The notes under the pieces are model-generated. The model searched no databases, was not told where the DNA came from, and saw only the letters and a program-made list of their open reading frames with translations. DNA of 47,628 bases. Origin: Rothia nasimurium. Its GTDB lineage: Bacteria; Actinomycetota; Actinomycetes; Actinomycetales; Micrococcaceae. A program made the translations under genes and the position numbers. Below are positions 7,711 to 15,892 of the stretch, one piece after another. The first letter of the stretch is position 1; each line of letters opens with the position of its first letter. The stretch spans positions 1 to 47,628 of the forward strand of contig NZ_CAKMSR010000015.1 of NCBI RefSeq assembly GCF_928381705.1, given 5' to 3'.

Positions 7711-8130
7711 ATGAGCGAGAAGTACGTACCCAATTACGGCGATCTGGAGCGTTTTCGCTATGAAAGGCTGATCCGCACCAAATCCAGGGCCTACCAGATG
7801 GCCTGCTGGCAGGGCTACCTCGGCACCCACGAGTTCTTCCTGGGCAATAACCTCAGAGGTTGGGCCACGCTCCTGCTCACCATGGCAACAGCTTCCCTGC
7901 TCGTCTACGAGTGGATACTCGGGCTTCTCCTACTGATTCTCGTCATCGGCCTCAACATCACGGCGGTGCGGGCCATTGCCGCATCAGACCCAAGCAGCGA
8001 CATCTACGGTGAAGAGTGCGGACCTTTCTTTCACAGCCTCCACATGGTGAGCTCCTTCTCTATCATGTGGGATATCAACCTCTGGAAGGGTAAAACTCCC
8101 ACCGACCCACCGCCGCCCGATATGGACTAG
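7711..8130 (+). CDS. Small TM2-like membrane protein
   Basis: A 139-aa protein with a cytosolic N-terminus (MSEKYVPNYGDLERFRYERL), then YLGTHEFFLGNNLRGWATLLL, which resembles the TM2 domain pattern G-x-H-x-F-Y-L-G, followed by two adjacent hydrophobic segments (about 50-70 and 72-92). The C-terminus is Pro-rich and polar. TM2 proteins are small membrane proteins without assigned activity in bacteria. The ATG is the first in frame; no Shine-Dalgarno is near it, but TACAGT lies 8 nt upstream, so a leaderless mRNA is possible. It is convergent with dusB. Confidence 0.7.
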   Translation: MSEKYVPNYGDLERFRYERLIRTKSRAYQMACWQGYLGTHEFFLGNNLRGWATLLLTMATASLLVYEWILGLLLLILVIGLNITAVRAIAASDPSSDIYGEECGPFFHSLHMVSSFSIMWDINLWKGKTPTDPPPPDMD

Positions 8131-8152
8131 GCGGGCCCGGCCGTCCGCACCT

Positions 8153-9349
8153 TTAGCCGCCGCTGATATCCAGTTCAGCATCCACCAGGCCCAGACGCTC
8201 GGCGTCTCCCAGGACGCGGGAGTTCAGCCAGCCGTCGGGTAGGTGGGGCTTCTTGGGGTTGCCAGCTCGGCCACGGGGTCCCTCGACGGCGGCACCGGGG
8301 TAGCCGATGGAGTGATCCAGCTCCGCTAGGTACTCGCGGAAGGCTTCCAGGGTGGGCACGGTAGACATCTTGGCGCGCAGTTTGCCGCCCACCGGGTAGC
8401 CGTGGAAGTACCAGGCCACGTGCTTGCGGATCTCTCGCAGGCCGCGGGTCTCATCCCCAAAGGTCTCAACTAGCAGTTCCGCGTGGCGATAAATCATATC
8501 CGCTACCTCAGAAACAGAGGGGCGGTGGCGCTCTTCCGAGCCCTCAAAGGCGTTCTGAAGGTCGCCAAAGAGCCAGGGGCGGCCCTGGCAGCCACGGCCG
8601 ACCACAATGCCATCCACCCCGGTCTGTTCAACCATGGCGATGGCGTCCTCGGCTGAGAAAATATCGCCGTTACCCAGAATTGGCACGTCGGGGATAGCTT
8701 CGCACAGGCGGGCAATGGAGCCCCAGTCAGCCTTACCCGAGTAGTGCTGAGCGGCGGTGCGGCCGTGCAGGGCGATAGCTGCAACCCCGGCGTCGCGGGC
8801 GATTTTGGCTGATTCCAGGTAGGTCAGGTGGTCCTCGTCGATGCCCTTACGCATCTTGATAGTCAGGGGCACATCCCCTCGAGAAGCCTCGCGCACGGCG
8901 GTCTGGACGATAGCGGTAAAGAGGTCGGTCTTCCAGGGTAGGGCTGAGCCGCCACCCAGCTTGGTCACCTTGGGCACGGGGCAGCCGAAGTTCAGGTCAA
9001 TATGGTCGGCGCGGTCTTCTTCGACTACCATGCGGATTGCCTTACCCACGTTGACGGCGTCCACCCCGTAAATCTGGATGGAGCGGATTTTTTCGTCGCC
9101 GTCATGGTCAATAATGCGCAGGGACTCGGGGTTGCGCTCCACCAGGGACCGCGCGGTGACCATCTCGGTCACGTACAGCCCGCCACCGTAGTCGCGGCAG
9201 AGCCGGCGGAAGGCCTTGTTAGTAACGCCAGCCATGGGTGCCAGCACCACCGGGGTGTCAATGGTGTGCTTGCCCAGGTGCAGGGGAGGCAATTTTAGTT
9301 GCTTGGCGCGTGCCGGGGTCTGGCTGGTCTCTAAAGTCTCTTCTGTCAT
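8153..9349 (-). CDS. dusB: tRNA-dihydrouridine synthase (DusB type)
   Basis: Reduces uridines in the D-loop of tRNAs using FMN and NADPH. The 398-aa protein opens its TIM barrel with VVLAPMAGVTNKAFRRLCRD and has the catalytic cysteine in LNFGCPVPKV, the FMN-phosphate region GNGDIFSAEDA and VGRGCQGRPWLFG, and a C-terminal helical RNA-binding domain (HVAWYFHGYPVGGKLR). ATG at 9349 is chosen because GGAAGG lies 2-3 nt upstream; a start 21 nt further up lacks support. A C-terminal extension of about 50 residues after the usual end is typical of actinobacterial members. Function assignment is firm; the exact target uridine is not. Confidence 0.94.
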   Translation of the reverse strand: MTEETLETSQTPARAKQLKLPPLHLGKHTIDTPVVLAPMAGVTNKAFRRLCRDYGGGLYVTEMVTARSLVERNPESLRIIDHDGDEKIRSIQIYGVDAVNVGKAIRMVVEEDRADHIDLNFGCPVPKVTKLGGGSALPWKTDLFTAIVQTAVREASRGDVPLTIKMRKGIDEDHLTYLESAKIARDAGVAAIALHGRTAAQHYSGKADWGSIARLCEAIPDVPILGNGDIFSAEDAIAMVEQTGVDGIVVGRGCQGRPWLFGDLQNAFEGSEERHRPSVSEVADMIYRHAELLVETFGDETRGLREIRKHVAWYFHGYPVGGKLRAKMSTVPTLEAFREYLAELDHSIGYPGAAVEGPRGRAGNPKKPHLPDGWLNSRVLGDAERLGLVDAELDISGG

Positions 9350-9406
9350 AACCTTCCAATTCTGGCACAAACCCCGCGGGGACGCTGTTAGCTAGAGCAA
9401 CACAAG

Positions 9407-9437
9407 AGGGCCCCGGGTGGTTCATTCCCGGGGCCCT
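9407..9437 (-). terminator. Terminator of the PRC-barrel gene
   Basis: AGGGCCCCGGG pairs perfectly with CCCGGGGCCCT (11 bp, 9-nt loop). On the minus strand it is followed by a T-rich TCTTGTGTT. It separates the PRC-barrel gene from dusB. Confidence 0.8.
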
Positions 9438-9478
9438 TCATGAGGCTGTGGTTCAGCGCTAGAGGCTTAGAGCGAGGC

Positions 9479-10246
9479 TTACTTGTTGTCGCCTTCTACA
9501 ACGATTTCTTCCTTGCGGACGTCTGCTGAGACGCGCTCGGTGTCGGTGCGTACTTCCTTGCCAACTGAGACGCGCTCGGTGGCTACGGTTTCGGTGGAGA
9601 CAACGGGGCGCTCTTCGTGGGCGGTGACGGTAACATCTGCCTGTGCCTCGGCGGAGTCGAAGTCGTAGTTTTCTACAACTTCGCCGTCCTTGAGGTTGGT
9701 GCGCTCAACAACGATTTCTTCCTTGCGGACGGGCACCTCGACGGTTTCGGTTTCGGTGCGGACGACCTTGCGCAGGCGGACCTGGCCGGTCTGGGTTGCG
9801 CTGGTGGCAGTGCCAACATTCAGACGCTCTTCGTGAGCGACAACGTCGCCGTTCTCGGCGGTTGCAGTGGCCTGGGCTGCGTGGGCGTCGGTGGCAGGAC
9901 GCTCGGTGTTAGCTACACCGGCAGTTGCGGTACCTGCGGTGAGTGAGTAGTACTCGTAGAGGCGCTGCTCTTCAGCGGGTGAGAGTTCGCCGTCTTCTGC
10001 GATGCTGGGGGCGTCCTTGACAAATTCCTTGGTATAGGGAACGTGGATTTCTTCGCCTGCATAGCGGGCCTTGTCCACGGGGATGAAGGATTCGTTAGTG
10101 CCGAAGAAACCGGTGTTGACGGTGACGAAGGTGGGTTCGCCGGTCTGGGCGTCGAGGTAGAGCTCGCCTACCTTGCCAATCTTTTCGCCGTCGGTGCCGA
10201 ACACGGTGCTGTTGCGCAGGGTTTCGATGGTTTCGTTGGTAGCCAT
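9479..10246 (-). CDS. PRC-barrel and DUF2382 (YsnF/AvaK-type) protein
   Basis: A 255-aa cytosolic protein. Residues 1-90 form a PRC-barrel (GTDGEKIGKVGELYLDAQTG, then VTVNTGFFGTNESFIPVDKA). The C-terminal half carries DUF2382 sequence with two related blocks: VRLRKVVRTETETVEVPVRKEEIVVE near 155-180 and ERVSVGKEVRTDTERVSADVRKEEIVVEG at the very end. The linker is Ala/Thr-rich. The family is associated with general stress responses in actinobacteria and cyanobacteria, but no biochemical activity is established. The gene is transcribed alone, from a good promoter at 10342-10370 to a strong terminator. Confidence 0.85.
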   Translation of the reverse strand: MATNETIETLRNSTVFGTDGEKIGKVGELYLDAQTGEPTFVTVNTGFFGTNESFIPVDKARYAGEEIHVPYTKEFVKDAPSIAEDGELSPAEEQRLYEYYSLTAGTATAGVANTERPATDAHAAQATATAENGDVVAHEERLNVGTATSATQTGQVRLRKVVRTETETVEVPVRKEEIVVERTNLKDGEVVENYDFDSAEAQADVTVTAHEERPVVSTETVATERVSVGKEVRTDTERVSADVRKEEIVVEGDNK

Positions 10247-10341
10247 GAGCTATTGCCTTTCTTTGCGACTCTCAGTACGAGGTGTTGCGCCTGCCAAGCT
10301 CTCCCGATGAGTGCTATCAGCAGGCTGAGCAACTGGTAATA

Positions 10342-10370
10342 ACCTTACACACTTTCAGTAGGCTGAGCAA
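10342..10370 (-). promoter_or_regulatory. Promoter of the PRC-barrel/DUF2382 gene
   Basis: On the minus strand TTGCTC and TAAGGT are separated by exactly 17 nt, about 95 nt upstream of the ATG. The sequence AGTTGCTCAGCCT around the -35 box occurs a second time 39 nt downstream without a matching -10 box, so it may also be a regulator site. Confidence 0.55.
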
Positions 10371-10447
10371 CTACTAAGCGAACTTTTTAAGAAAAAAAGA
10401 CAATATTTCACTCTGAGATGAACAATAAAGCATGATTATGTCAATCG

Positions 10448-10473
10448 ATGACATGCCTAGTCATGTCATTTTT
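10448..10473 (+). terminator. Hairpin with T-tract in the intergenic region
   Basis: ATGACATG pairs perfectly with CATGTCAT around CCTAGT, followed by TTTTT on the plus strand. No annotated gene precedes it on that strand, so it either ends a small RNA or is an operator-type palindrome. Confidence 0.45.
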
Positions 10474-10586
10474 GACAGATGCAGCAAAAGAAGTAACAGG
10501 GGTTAGTTTTAAAGTAAACATTTTCCACATGCACGCCCTCAGTATAGGCAGCACCTCAGACCCAATCGGTGAATCGTCAAAATCTC

Positions 10587-10616
10587 TTGACAGGCACCCA
10601 AGAATAATCACATACT
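10587..10616 (+). promoter_or_regulatory. Promoter of the DUF3887-like gene
   Basis: A consensus TTGACA is followed after 18 nt by CATACT. The predicted transcript would have a leader of about 50 nt to the GTG at 10674. Confidence 0.55.
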
Positions 10617-10673
10617 TGTGATACGTCAAGATTGATTGACGCACCTAAGAAAGCGCCTAAGAAAGGAGGCCCC

Positions 10674-11213
10674 GTGCAGTCCAACGACCCGCGCATTACC
10701 GCCGTCCGCACCGCTAATGAGCAGGTTAGCCAGGCAACCCGTGCGCTTGAGGACGCCGTGCAGGCAGCTCGCGCAGGCGGTGCCACCTGGCAGCTCATCG
10801 GCTCGGCTATCGGAGTGACCAAGCAGGCTGCTGCCCAGCGCTTTTCAGAGACTGTCTACAACGCCCGGTCTCTCTCGCAGATTCAGGTGGAACTGGAACA
10901 AGTCACCGAGGCCCTCTTCGCCGCACTTGCCCACGAAGACATTGAGCATATACACAGCCACATGACCTATACCACAACCCGGTTACTGTCTAAACGCAAG
11001 ATTCTGAAAACCTGGCAGCAGGTGCTTGAGGCAAATGGCCCCTTTGTCGAAGTCAAGAAAACGGTAGTGGAGCAGGCAGGCTCCGGCTTTACTCTCACCT
11101 ACCGGCTGCGCCACGAACGTGGAGAGCCGGTCGGCCAACTCTCTTTCAACTCAGCCCGCAAAGTCACAGGATTGGTGATCTTCAATGACGACTCGACGCC
11201 CCTCCCCTGGTAA
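10674..11213 (+). CDS. HTH-like and DUF3887-like protein of unknown function
   Basis: A 179-aa protein. Residues 1-70 are helical (RTANEQVSQATRALEDAVQA) and contain ATWQLIGSAIGVTKQAAAQRF, which has the pattern of a helix-turn-helix. The C-terminal 90 residues (from about 85) resemble DUF3887: a helical start, then alternating strands ending GEPVGQLSFNSARKVTGLVI. The GTG start at 10674 is set by AAAGGAGG placed 4 nt before it; the in-frame ATG at 10632 has no such site. The next gene overlaps its end by 29 nt, so the two are translationally coupled. Similar small HTH-type proteins occur in Micrococcaceae; a regulator is a plausible but unproven role. Confidence 0.7.
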   Translation: MQSNDPRITAVRTANEQVSQATRALEDAVQAARAGGATWQLIGSAIGVTKQAAAQRFSETVYNARSLSQIQVELEQVTEALFAALAHEDIEHIHSHMTYTTTRLLSKRKILKTWQQVLEANGPFVEVKKTVVEQAGSGFTLTYRLRHERGEPVGQLSFNSARKVTGLVIFNDDSTPLPW

Positions 11214-11568
11214 CAGCATCTACGCACCCCTCATCATGGTGGGACTGTGGGGTCTCCACGGTTGTATCACCTGGTACCTCAGCCGAGAACTAGCTATCAC
11301 CTTGTGGGCGATTGGCCTCGTGGCTGTTGGTACGGTGCTCACTCAGTGGTTCCTGCGCCCCAGGGGAAGCCGCACGATGGTATGGCGACCGGGACTCTTT
11401 GCCTGGGCGCTTACTATTACCTGGGTTCTCTGGGCAATTCTCAATATCTTTTGGGATATGCAAGCTCAGAACGCTGCAATCTGGCCGTTGATCGGGTACA
11501 TCGGTTCAAGCAGTAGCGCCCGGGAGGCTTCAGCTCAGAGGCGCAAAGCCCGCGACATCGGTGTCTAG
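11185..11568 (+). CDS. Small membrane protein of unknown function
   Basis: A 127-aa protein with three or four hydrophobic segments (about 13-30, 36-53, 69-87 and 100-110) separated by short Arg-rich loops, and a basic C-terminal tail (AQRRKARDIGV). Its ATG lies inside the 3' end of the upstream gene in another frame, 29 nt before that gene's stop, which points to coupled expression. The topology suggests an inner-membrane protein; I do not recognise the family. Confidence 0.55.
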   Translation: MTTRRPSPGNSIYAPLIMVGLWGLHGCITWYLSRELAITLWAIGLVAVGTVLTQWFLRPRGSRTMVWRPGLFAWALTITWVLWAILNIFWDMQAQNAAIWPLIGYIGSSSSAREASAQRRKARDIGV

Positions 11569-11575
11569 CTCCTGC

Positions 11576-11911
11576 CTAGCCCTCCCCCAGCTCAGCTAAC
11601 CGCTGGGCAGAGAGACGAGCCAGGGCGTCCGCGTCCATACGGGCAGCGCCCAGAGCGACTCGGCCGTCCACTCGTAGCGGGGTGCCCTCGTCCTGCCAAT
11701 GGGAGTACGCCTGCTCTAGGTGCCCCGGTATCTCACCGCGGGCGTTACAGACCCGCCACCAGGGAACATTCGATCCCCAGGTCGCCAACACGCGCCCCAC
11801 CAGCCGGGGAGACTCACCGACGACCGCACCGACGTCCCCGTAGGTAGCAACCTGCCCGGCAGGCACGCACTCAACCACGCGCAAGATTCTCTCTACACGT
11901 GTATCGTCCAT
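11576..11911 (-). CDS. MGMT-fold alkyltransferase-like protein (ATL)
   Basis: A 111-aa protein with the DNA-binding winged helix of O6-alkylguanine DNA alkyltransferases: VPAGQVATYGDVG (16-28), then the arginine-finger segment SPRLVGRVLA (35-44), then PWWRVCNARGEIP (50-62). In true alkyltransferases this last motif is PCHRV, with the acceptor cysteine; here Trp replaces Cys and a second Trp replaces His. Such proteins bind alkylated guanine without repairing it and flag it for nucleotide-excision repair. The gene is followed closely (upstream side, 6 nt) by a GNAT gene, so the two are probably co-transcribed. Confidence 0.88.
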   Translation of the reverse strand: MDDTRVERILRVVECVPAGQVATYGDVGAVVGESPRLVGRVLATWGSNVPWWRVCNARGEIPGHLEQAYSHWQDEGTPLRVDGRVALGAARMDADALARLSAQRLAELGEG

Positions 11912-11917
11912 GGTTGC

Positions 11918-12892
11918 TTAGCCGTCAACCAGCACCAGGGACTCGCTGGTCACGGTGGCAGCCCCCATCTTCAGCAACTGGTCAATCAGCACGGCTAGAT
12001 CCTCCATAAAGTCATCGACCTCGATCTGCACAGCGTAGGAGCCGGTCAGTACCGAGAGCAGCTGCATGATAGCCTCTCGGGCGCCGGGGTGGCCCACCCG
12101 GTAGCCGATGGTAATTTCGGTGGCATCATCTTCAGAGACGGGCATCTGGCCAGCATCTACCTCGATGGGGCGGTAGCTCACAGCAAAGGCGATAATGTCC
12201 CCCTTCTTCCCGTTGGCCTGGGCACGCAGCACATCGTCGCGCAGCACGACGGCACCCAGGGCTTCAGCTTCGTCGGAGAGGAAGAGACGGTTAATGCGGC
12301 CTATGGGGAGGTCGGCGGGTTCATCCCAGGTGTGCACGGCCCGGTAGAAGTCCCAGAAGCGCTGGGTAAGTTCCACTGACCCGGTGGCTAGGTCTTCGAT
12401 GGCCTGGGTGATGCGTTCGAAGTCGTCCTGGCGCAGGGGTACGGACGGCACTGCCCCGGCCTCAATACGCACCATGCGTGAGCGCTGGGCAGCCTTGAAA
12501 CCACGGGCTAAGGCGAAGTTAAGGCCAGTGGATTCTGGCTCCACGGTGGCGCGGAAAGCCGAAACGCCGCGAGAAGATGAGGCGGCGGCGTCCTTCAGGG
12601 TCTCTAGGAGCAGGCTGCCCAGGCCTGCCCGGCGGTGCTCGGGGGCTACTTCGATGTAGGACCAGAGGCGGTTGGGGTGCAGGTCGGTCTCGTACACGGT
12701 ACCTGCGGCTACAGGAACTCCCTGGTGCTCGGCAATGAGGGTGCGGGAGAAACGGGTGTCGGAATCGGGACCAAAGGACGAGCGGAAGGCGGCTACCTGC
12801 CGGTTTTCGGCATCGTGCCAGTATTCGAGCAGGGCTAGGGTGTCGCCCTCGCGCCAGGGGCGCAGGGTATAGGTGTTCTTGGCGGTGCTCAT
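11918..12892 (-). CDS. Tandem-GNAT N-acetyltransferase
   Basis: The 324-aa protein contains a clear N-terminal GNAT domain with SYIEVAPEHRRAGLGSLLLE (about 79-98; R-x-x-G-x-G acetyl-CoA loop). The C-terminal half, with VSYRPIEVDAGQMPVSEDDA and GYRVGHPGAREAIMQL, has the form of a second, degenerate GNAT domain. Proteins with this double arrangement are common in actinobacteria and include aminoglycoside- and mycothiol-pathway enzymes, but nothing here fixes a substrate. AAAGG lies 7 nt before the ATG. It heads a two-gene unit with the alkyltransferase-like gene. Confidence 0.8.
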   Translation of the reverse strand: MSTAKNTYTLRPWREGDTLALLEYWHDAENRQVAAFRSSFGPDSDTRFSRTLIAEHQGVPVAAGTVYETDLHPNRLWSYIEVAPEHRRAGLGSLLLETLKDAAASSSRGVSAFRATVEPESTGLNFALARGFKAAQRSRMVRIEAGAVPSVPLRQDDFERITQAIEDLATGSVELTQRFWDFYRAVHTWDEPADLPIGRINRLFLSDEAEALGAVVLRDDVLRAQANGKKGDIIAFAVSYRPIEVDAGQMPVSEDDATEITIGYRVGHPGAREAIMQLLSVLTGSYAVQIEVDDFMEDLAVLIDQLLKMGAATVTSESLVLVDG

Positions 12893-13089
12893 GGTGGTGC
12901 CTTTCGGGTAGCCGGCCGGGGTGTACCCATCTACTTTAGCGCCCCTACCCTACCTGCGGGCGTCCGTGCGGCAGAAAGCCTGCACGCTGAGCGTGAACCG
13001 GGTAGGCGGCACCTTGATTTCACCGGCCCGTTACCGGCTAGACTTTAAGGGCTTAAAGTTTGTTTGACTCTATTATTTAGCGTGGTGTT

Positions 13090-13710
13090 ATGACTTCCCC
13101 CCTTGCCCACAAGCCCACTCTGACCGGTTCCCGCATTGAGCTACGCCCCTTTGATGCTGAAGCCATCGACGCCATGATTGAGATTTTGCAGGAGCCGGAG
13201 GTACTGGTTAAGACCGGCACCGTGCACTCCCGCTCAACGGAAACCCACCCCTTCAATGAGGCCAAGACCCGCGAGTGGTACTCCCGCCGCAACGATAAGA
13301 AGAACCGCCTTGATCTGGCTATTTTTGCGCTCGACCAGCAGAAGTATGTGGGCGAGGTAGCCTTCAACGAGTACGACCCCGACAACGGGTCGGTCAACTA
13401 CCGTATCGCCATTGGTCAGGCAGGCCAGAACAAGGGCTACGGAACCGAGGCGACCAAGCTCATGGTGGATTACGGCTTTGAGAAGCTGGATCTGCACCGC
13501 ATTGAGCTAGAGGTGCTGGACTTCAACGAGCGAGCCAAGCACGTCTATACCTCCTGCGGCTTTGTGCCCGAAGGACGCCGCCGCGAGGCCTTCCTGATCG
13601 ACGGCGAGTACCACGACGCGGTACTGAAAGCTGTGCTGCGCAGCGACTGGGAGGCCGCCCGTTCAGTGGCAGGCCACCTGACCCTCGACTTGAAGCGGGT
13701 AGAAATCTAG
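13090..13710 (+). CDS. RimJ/RimL-type GNAT N-acetyltransferase
   Basis: The 206-aa protein begins LTGSRIELRPFDAEAIDAM and has the RimJ/RimL core: VGEVAFNEYDPDNGSVNYRI, then AIGQAGQNKGYGTEATKLMV (acetyl-CoA loop Q-N-K-G-Y-G) and LDLHRIELEVLDFNERAKHV, with a closing CGFVPEGRRREAFLIDGEYH. This subfamily acetylates N-termini of ribosomal proteins or small amines and antibiotics; the substrate is unknown here. No Shine-Dalgarno is seen; TATTAT lies 13 nt before the ATG. It is followed by the large hairpin at 13735. Confidence 0.85.
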   Translation: MTSPLAHKPTLTGSRIELRPFDAEAIDAMIEILQEPEVLVKTGTVHSRSTETHPFNEAKTREWYSRRNDKKNRLDLAIFALDQQKYVGEVAFNEYDPDNGSVNYRIAIGQAGQNKGYGTEATKLMVDYGFEKLDLHRIELEVLDFNERAKHVYTSCGFVPEGRRREAFLIDGEYHDAVLKAVLRSDWEAARSVAGHLTLDLKRVEI

Positions 13711-13734
13711 CGCCGAAGGTGCTGGAGGTATAGG

Positions 13735-13845
13735 AAAAGGACGGACGTGCGGAGAGCCTGCTGGCTCGGGGCTGGCGTGAATTGGGGTGAGCGCCCCAGC
13801 GCGAGTCCCAAGAGGGTCAGCAGGCGAACGCACGTCCGTCCTTTT
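13735..13845. terminator. Large nested hairpin between convergent genes (bidirectional terminator)
   Basis: AAAAGGACGGACGTGCG pairs over 17 nt with CGCACGTCCGTCCTTTT. Inside, GCCTGCTG pairs with CAGCAGGC and GGGGCTGGCG can partly pair with CGCCCCAGC. Both strands end in TTTT after the outer stem, so it can stop transcription from both the GNAT gene and glyS. At 111 nt it is far larger than a normal terminator. Confidence 0.7.
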
Positions 13846-13867
13846 ACATCCTTAGACTAGGTGCACC

Positions 13868-15250
13868 CTACTTGGTCAGCTTAGCTGCCAGGTAGGCGGT
13901 GACCTGGTCCAGGGAGACGCGTTCCTGGGTCATGGTGTCGCGTTCGCGGATGGTGACTGCCTGGTCTTCGAGAGTGTCAAAGTCGACGGTGATGCAGAAG
14001 GGGGTGCCGATTTCGTCCTGGCGGCGGTAGCGGCGGCCGATGGCGCCGGCGTCGTCGTAGTCGATGTTCCAGTTGCGGCGGAGTTCGTCGGCCAGGTTCT
14101 TGGCGGTGGGGACGAGGTCTTCCTTCTTCGACAGGGGCAGGACGGCTGCCTTGACGGGAGCCAGGCGGGGGTCGAGCTTGAGCACGGTGCGCTTGTCAAC
14201 GCCGCCCTTGGTGTTGGGGGCTTCATCTTCGACGTAGGAGTCGACGAGGAAGGCCATCATGGAGCGGGTTAGGCCGAAGGAGGGCTCGATGACGTAGGGT
14301 ACGTAGCGTTCGCCGGTGCCCTGGTCGAAGTATTCGAGCTTGGCGTTGGAGTGTTCGTTGTGCACGCCGAGGTCGTAGTTGGTGCGGTTGGCAACGCCCA
14401 TGAGTTCGCCCCACTCTGAGCCGGTAAAGCCGAAGCGGTATTCGAGGTCCATGGTGCCGGCTGAGTAGTGGGCACGGTCGTCTTCGGGCACGTCGAACTT
14501 GCGCATATTGTCGGGGTTGATGCCGAGGTCTACGAACCAGTTCCAGCAGTCTTCGATCCACTGGTCGTAGTACTTGGGGGCGTCATCGGGGTGCACGAAG
14601 TATTCGATTTCCATCTGTTCGAACTCGCGGGTTCGGAAGATGAAGTTGCCGGGGGTGATTTCGTTGCGGAAGGCCTTGCCGATCTGGCCGATGCCGAAGG
14701 GCGGACGCTTGCGGGCGGCGGTGACGACGTTGTTGAAGTTGACGAAGATGCCCTGGGCGGTTTCGGGGCGCATGTAGTGCAAGCCCTCTTCGTTGTCGAC
14801 GGGGCCCAGGTAGGTCTTCATGAGGCCGGAGAAGTTCTGGGGTTCGGTCCACTGGCCCTTAGTGCCGCACTTGGGGCAGACAATGTCGCCCATGCCGTTT
14901 TCGGGGGCGCGGCCCTTCTTGGCCTCGAAGGCTTCAATCAGGTGGTCCTGGCGGTGGCGGGAGTGGCAGGAGAGGCATTCGACGAGAGGGTCGGTGAAGG
15001 TGGCGACGTGACCTGATGCTTCCCAGACGGCCTTGGGCAGGATGATGGAGGAGTCGAGGCCGACCATGTCTTCGCGGCCGCGCACGAAGGTCTGCCACCA
15101 CTGCTGGCGGATGTTTTCTTTGAGTTCGGCACCGAGCGGGCCGTAGTCCCATGCTGAGCGGGATCCTCCGTAGATTTCACCTGCCTGGAAGACGAATCCG
15201 CGGCGCTTGGCCAGTGAAATAACGTTGTCGAGTTTGGACTTCGGTGCCAT
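13868..15250 (-). CDS. glyS: Glycyl-tRNA synthetase (homodimeric type)
   Basis: Charges tRNA-Gly. The 460-aa length and the opening [20 protein letters not shown] plus [14 protein letters not shown] are typical of the alpha2 (archaeal/eukaryal-like) GlyRS used by actinobacteria. Class II motifs are present: motif 2 around [14 protein letters not shown] and motif 3 around [21 protein letters not shown] CxxC...CxxC zinc ribbon is visible (CLSCHSRH and CPKCGTKG). The anticodon-binding domain occupies the last 100 residues. TAGGAG lies 15 nt before the ATG; a small hairpin (CGCCAC-AACC-GGTGGCG) lies further upstream in the leader. I see no T-box elements. Confidence 0.97.
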   Translation of the reverse strand: MAPKSKLDNVISLAKRRGFVFQAGEIYGGSRSAWDYGPLGAELKENIRQQWWQTFVRGREDMVGLDSSIILPKAVWEASGHVATFTDPLVECLSCHSRHRQDHLIEAFEAKKGRAPENGMGDIVCPKCGTKGQWTEPQNFSGLMKTYLGPVDNEEGLHYMRPETAQGIFVNFNNVVTAARKRPPFGIGQIGKAFRNEITPGNFIFRTREFEQMEIEYFVHPDDAPKYYDQWIEDCWNWFVDLGINPDNMRKFDVPEDDRAHYSAGTMDLEYRFGFTGSEWGELMGVANRTNYDLGVHNEHSNAKLEYFDQGTGERYVPYVIEPSFGLTRSMMAFLVDSYVEDEAPNTKGGVDKRTVLKLDPRLAPVKAAVLPLSKKEDLVPTAKNLADELRRNWNIDYDDAGAIGRRYRRQDEIGTPFCITVDFDTLEDQAVTIRERDTMTQERVSLDQVTAYLAAKLTK

Positions 15251-15390
15251 GGTTTTTGGTTTCTCCTATGAGCCTGCGCCACCGGTTGTGGCGTGCTTGG
15301 ATGTAAAAAGAAAGTGGGCCGGGTGGCGCACTCGTCTTTAAGCCTACCGTACGTAGGGGTGCGAGTGTTGGCGCGGGTAGAGTGGTGGGT

Positions 15391-15609
15391 ATGAGTATTG
15401 AGTCTGTTTTTATTCGTGATGAGATGATTCGCTTGGGCCAGTTTTTGAAGTTGGCGAATCTGGTGGAGAACGGGGTGCATGCCCGTGAGGTGATTCAGGA
15501 CGGCCTGGTGAAGGTGAACGGTGATATTTGTGAGCAGCGCGGGCGTCAGCTGCACGCTGGCGATATCGTTGAGCTGAACGGCGTGACCGTGCAGGTGGAG
15601 GTTGAATAA
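15391..15609 (+). CDS. S4-domain RNA-binding protein (YbcJ-like)
   Basis: A 72-aa protein that is essentially one S4 domain: IRLGQFLKLANLVENGVHAR, then EVIQDGLVKVNGDICEQRGR and QLHAGDIVELNG. Such proteins bind structured RNA; the E. coli relative YbcJ has no clear function, while others take part in ribosome rescue or assembly. The ATG at 15391 is preceded by TAGAGT ending 7 nt upstream, so the mRNA is probably leaderless; a GTG 9 nt upstream is possible. It is divergent from glyS. Confidence 0.88.
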   Translation: MSIESVFIRDEMIRLGQFLKLANLVENGVHAREVIQDGLVKVNGDICEQRGRQLHAGDIVELNGVTVQVEVE

Positions 15610-15648
15610 CCTCTAGCCAAGTGAATCCCATATTGGTATTCTCGGGTT

Positions 15649-15882
15649 ATGACAGTTCAGATTGCAGTCCGTTTACCCGATGATTTAGTGGCCTTTCTTG
15701 ATCACGAGGTTGAGGAAGGCCAGGCTAGAAGCCGCGCTGAGATTGTTGCTGAGGCTCTTGAGCATGAGAGGCGACGCCGGGCGGCTTTAGTTGATGCAGC
15801 TATTCTGGCTTCTCTGGGCCCAGAGGATGACCTGGATGAGTTAGTGGACTGGGCCAGCGGCACACCTTCGTCTCAGCAGTAG
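15649..15882 (+). CDS. Ribbon-helix-helix antitoxin (MazE/CopG type)
   Basis: A 77-aa protein starting TVQIAVRLPDDLVAFLDHEV, the standard RHH strand-helix (alternating residues V-x-I-x-V-R-L-P), then QARSRAEIVAEALEHERRRR as the second helix, and an acidic C-terminal tail (LGPEDDLDELVDWA) of the sort that wraps a MazF toxin. It probably binds its own promoter and neutralises the downstream toxin. TATTCT ends 6 nt before the ATG, suggesting a leaderless transcript in which the promoter overlaps the likely operator. Confidence 0.85.
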   Translation: MTVQIAVRLPDDLVAFLDHEVEEGQARSRAEIVAEALEHERRRRAALVDAAILASLGPEDDLDELVDWASGTPSSQQ

Positions 15883-15892
15883 GTGTTGAACC

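Larger units (their letters stand above)
10371..10673. other. AT-rich intergenic region
   Basis: About 300 nt separate two divergent genes. The sequence is much more AT-rich than its surroundings and contains a palindrome with T-tract (10448-10473), a promoter (10587-10616) and the Shine-Dalgarno of the next gene. No convincing coding sequence is seen. Confidence 0.6.

Noticed and set aside
9620..9780. Internal DNA repeats in the DUF2382 gene as a mobile or tandem element
   Set aside because: They encode two related DUF2382 blocks (each ending RKEEIVVE), so they are protein domain repeats.
10441..10644. 67-codon minus-strand frame in the AT-rich gap
   Set aside because: It runs across the palindrome with T-tract and the TTGACA promoter on the other strand, has no ribosome binding site and resembles no family.
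15251..15390. T-box leader for glyS
   Set aside because: No T-box consensus (AGGGTGGNACCGCG) or specifier-loop arrangement is present; only a short GC hairpin and a Shine-Dalgarno.
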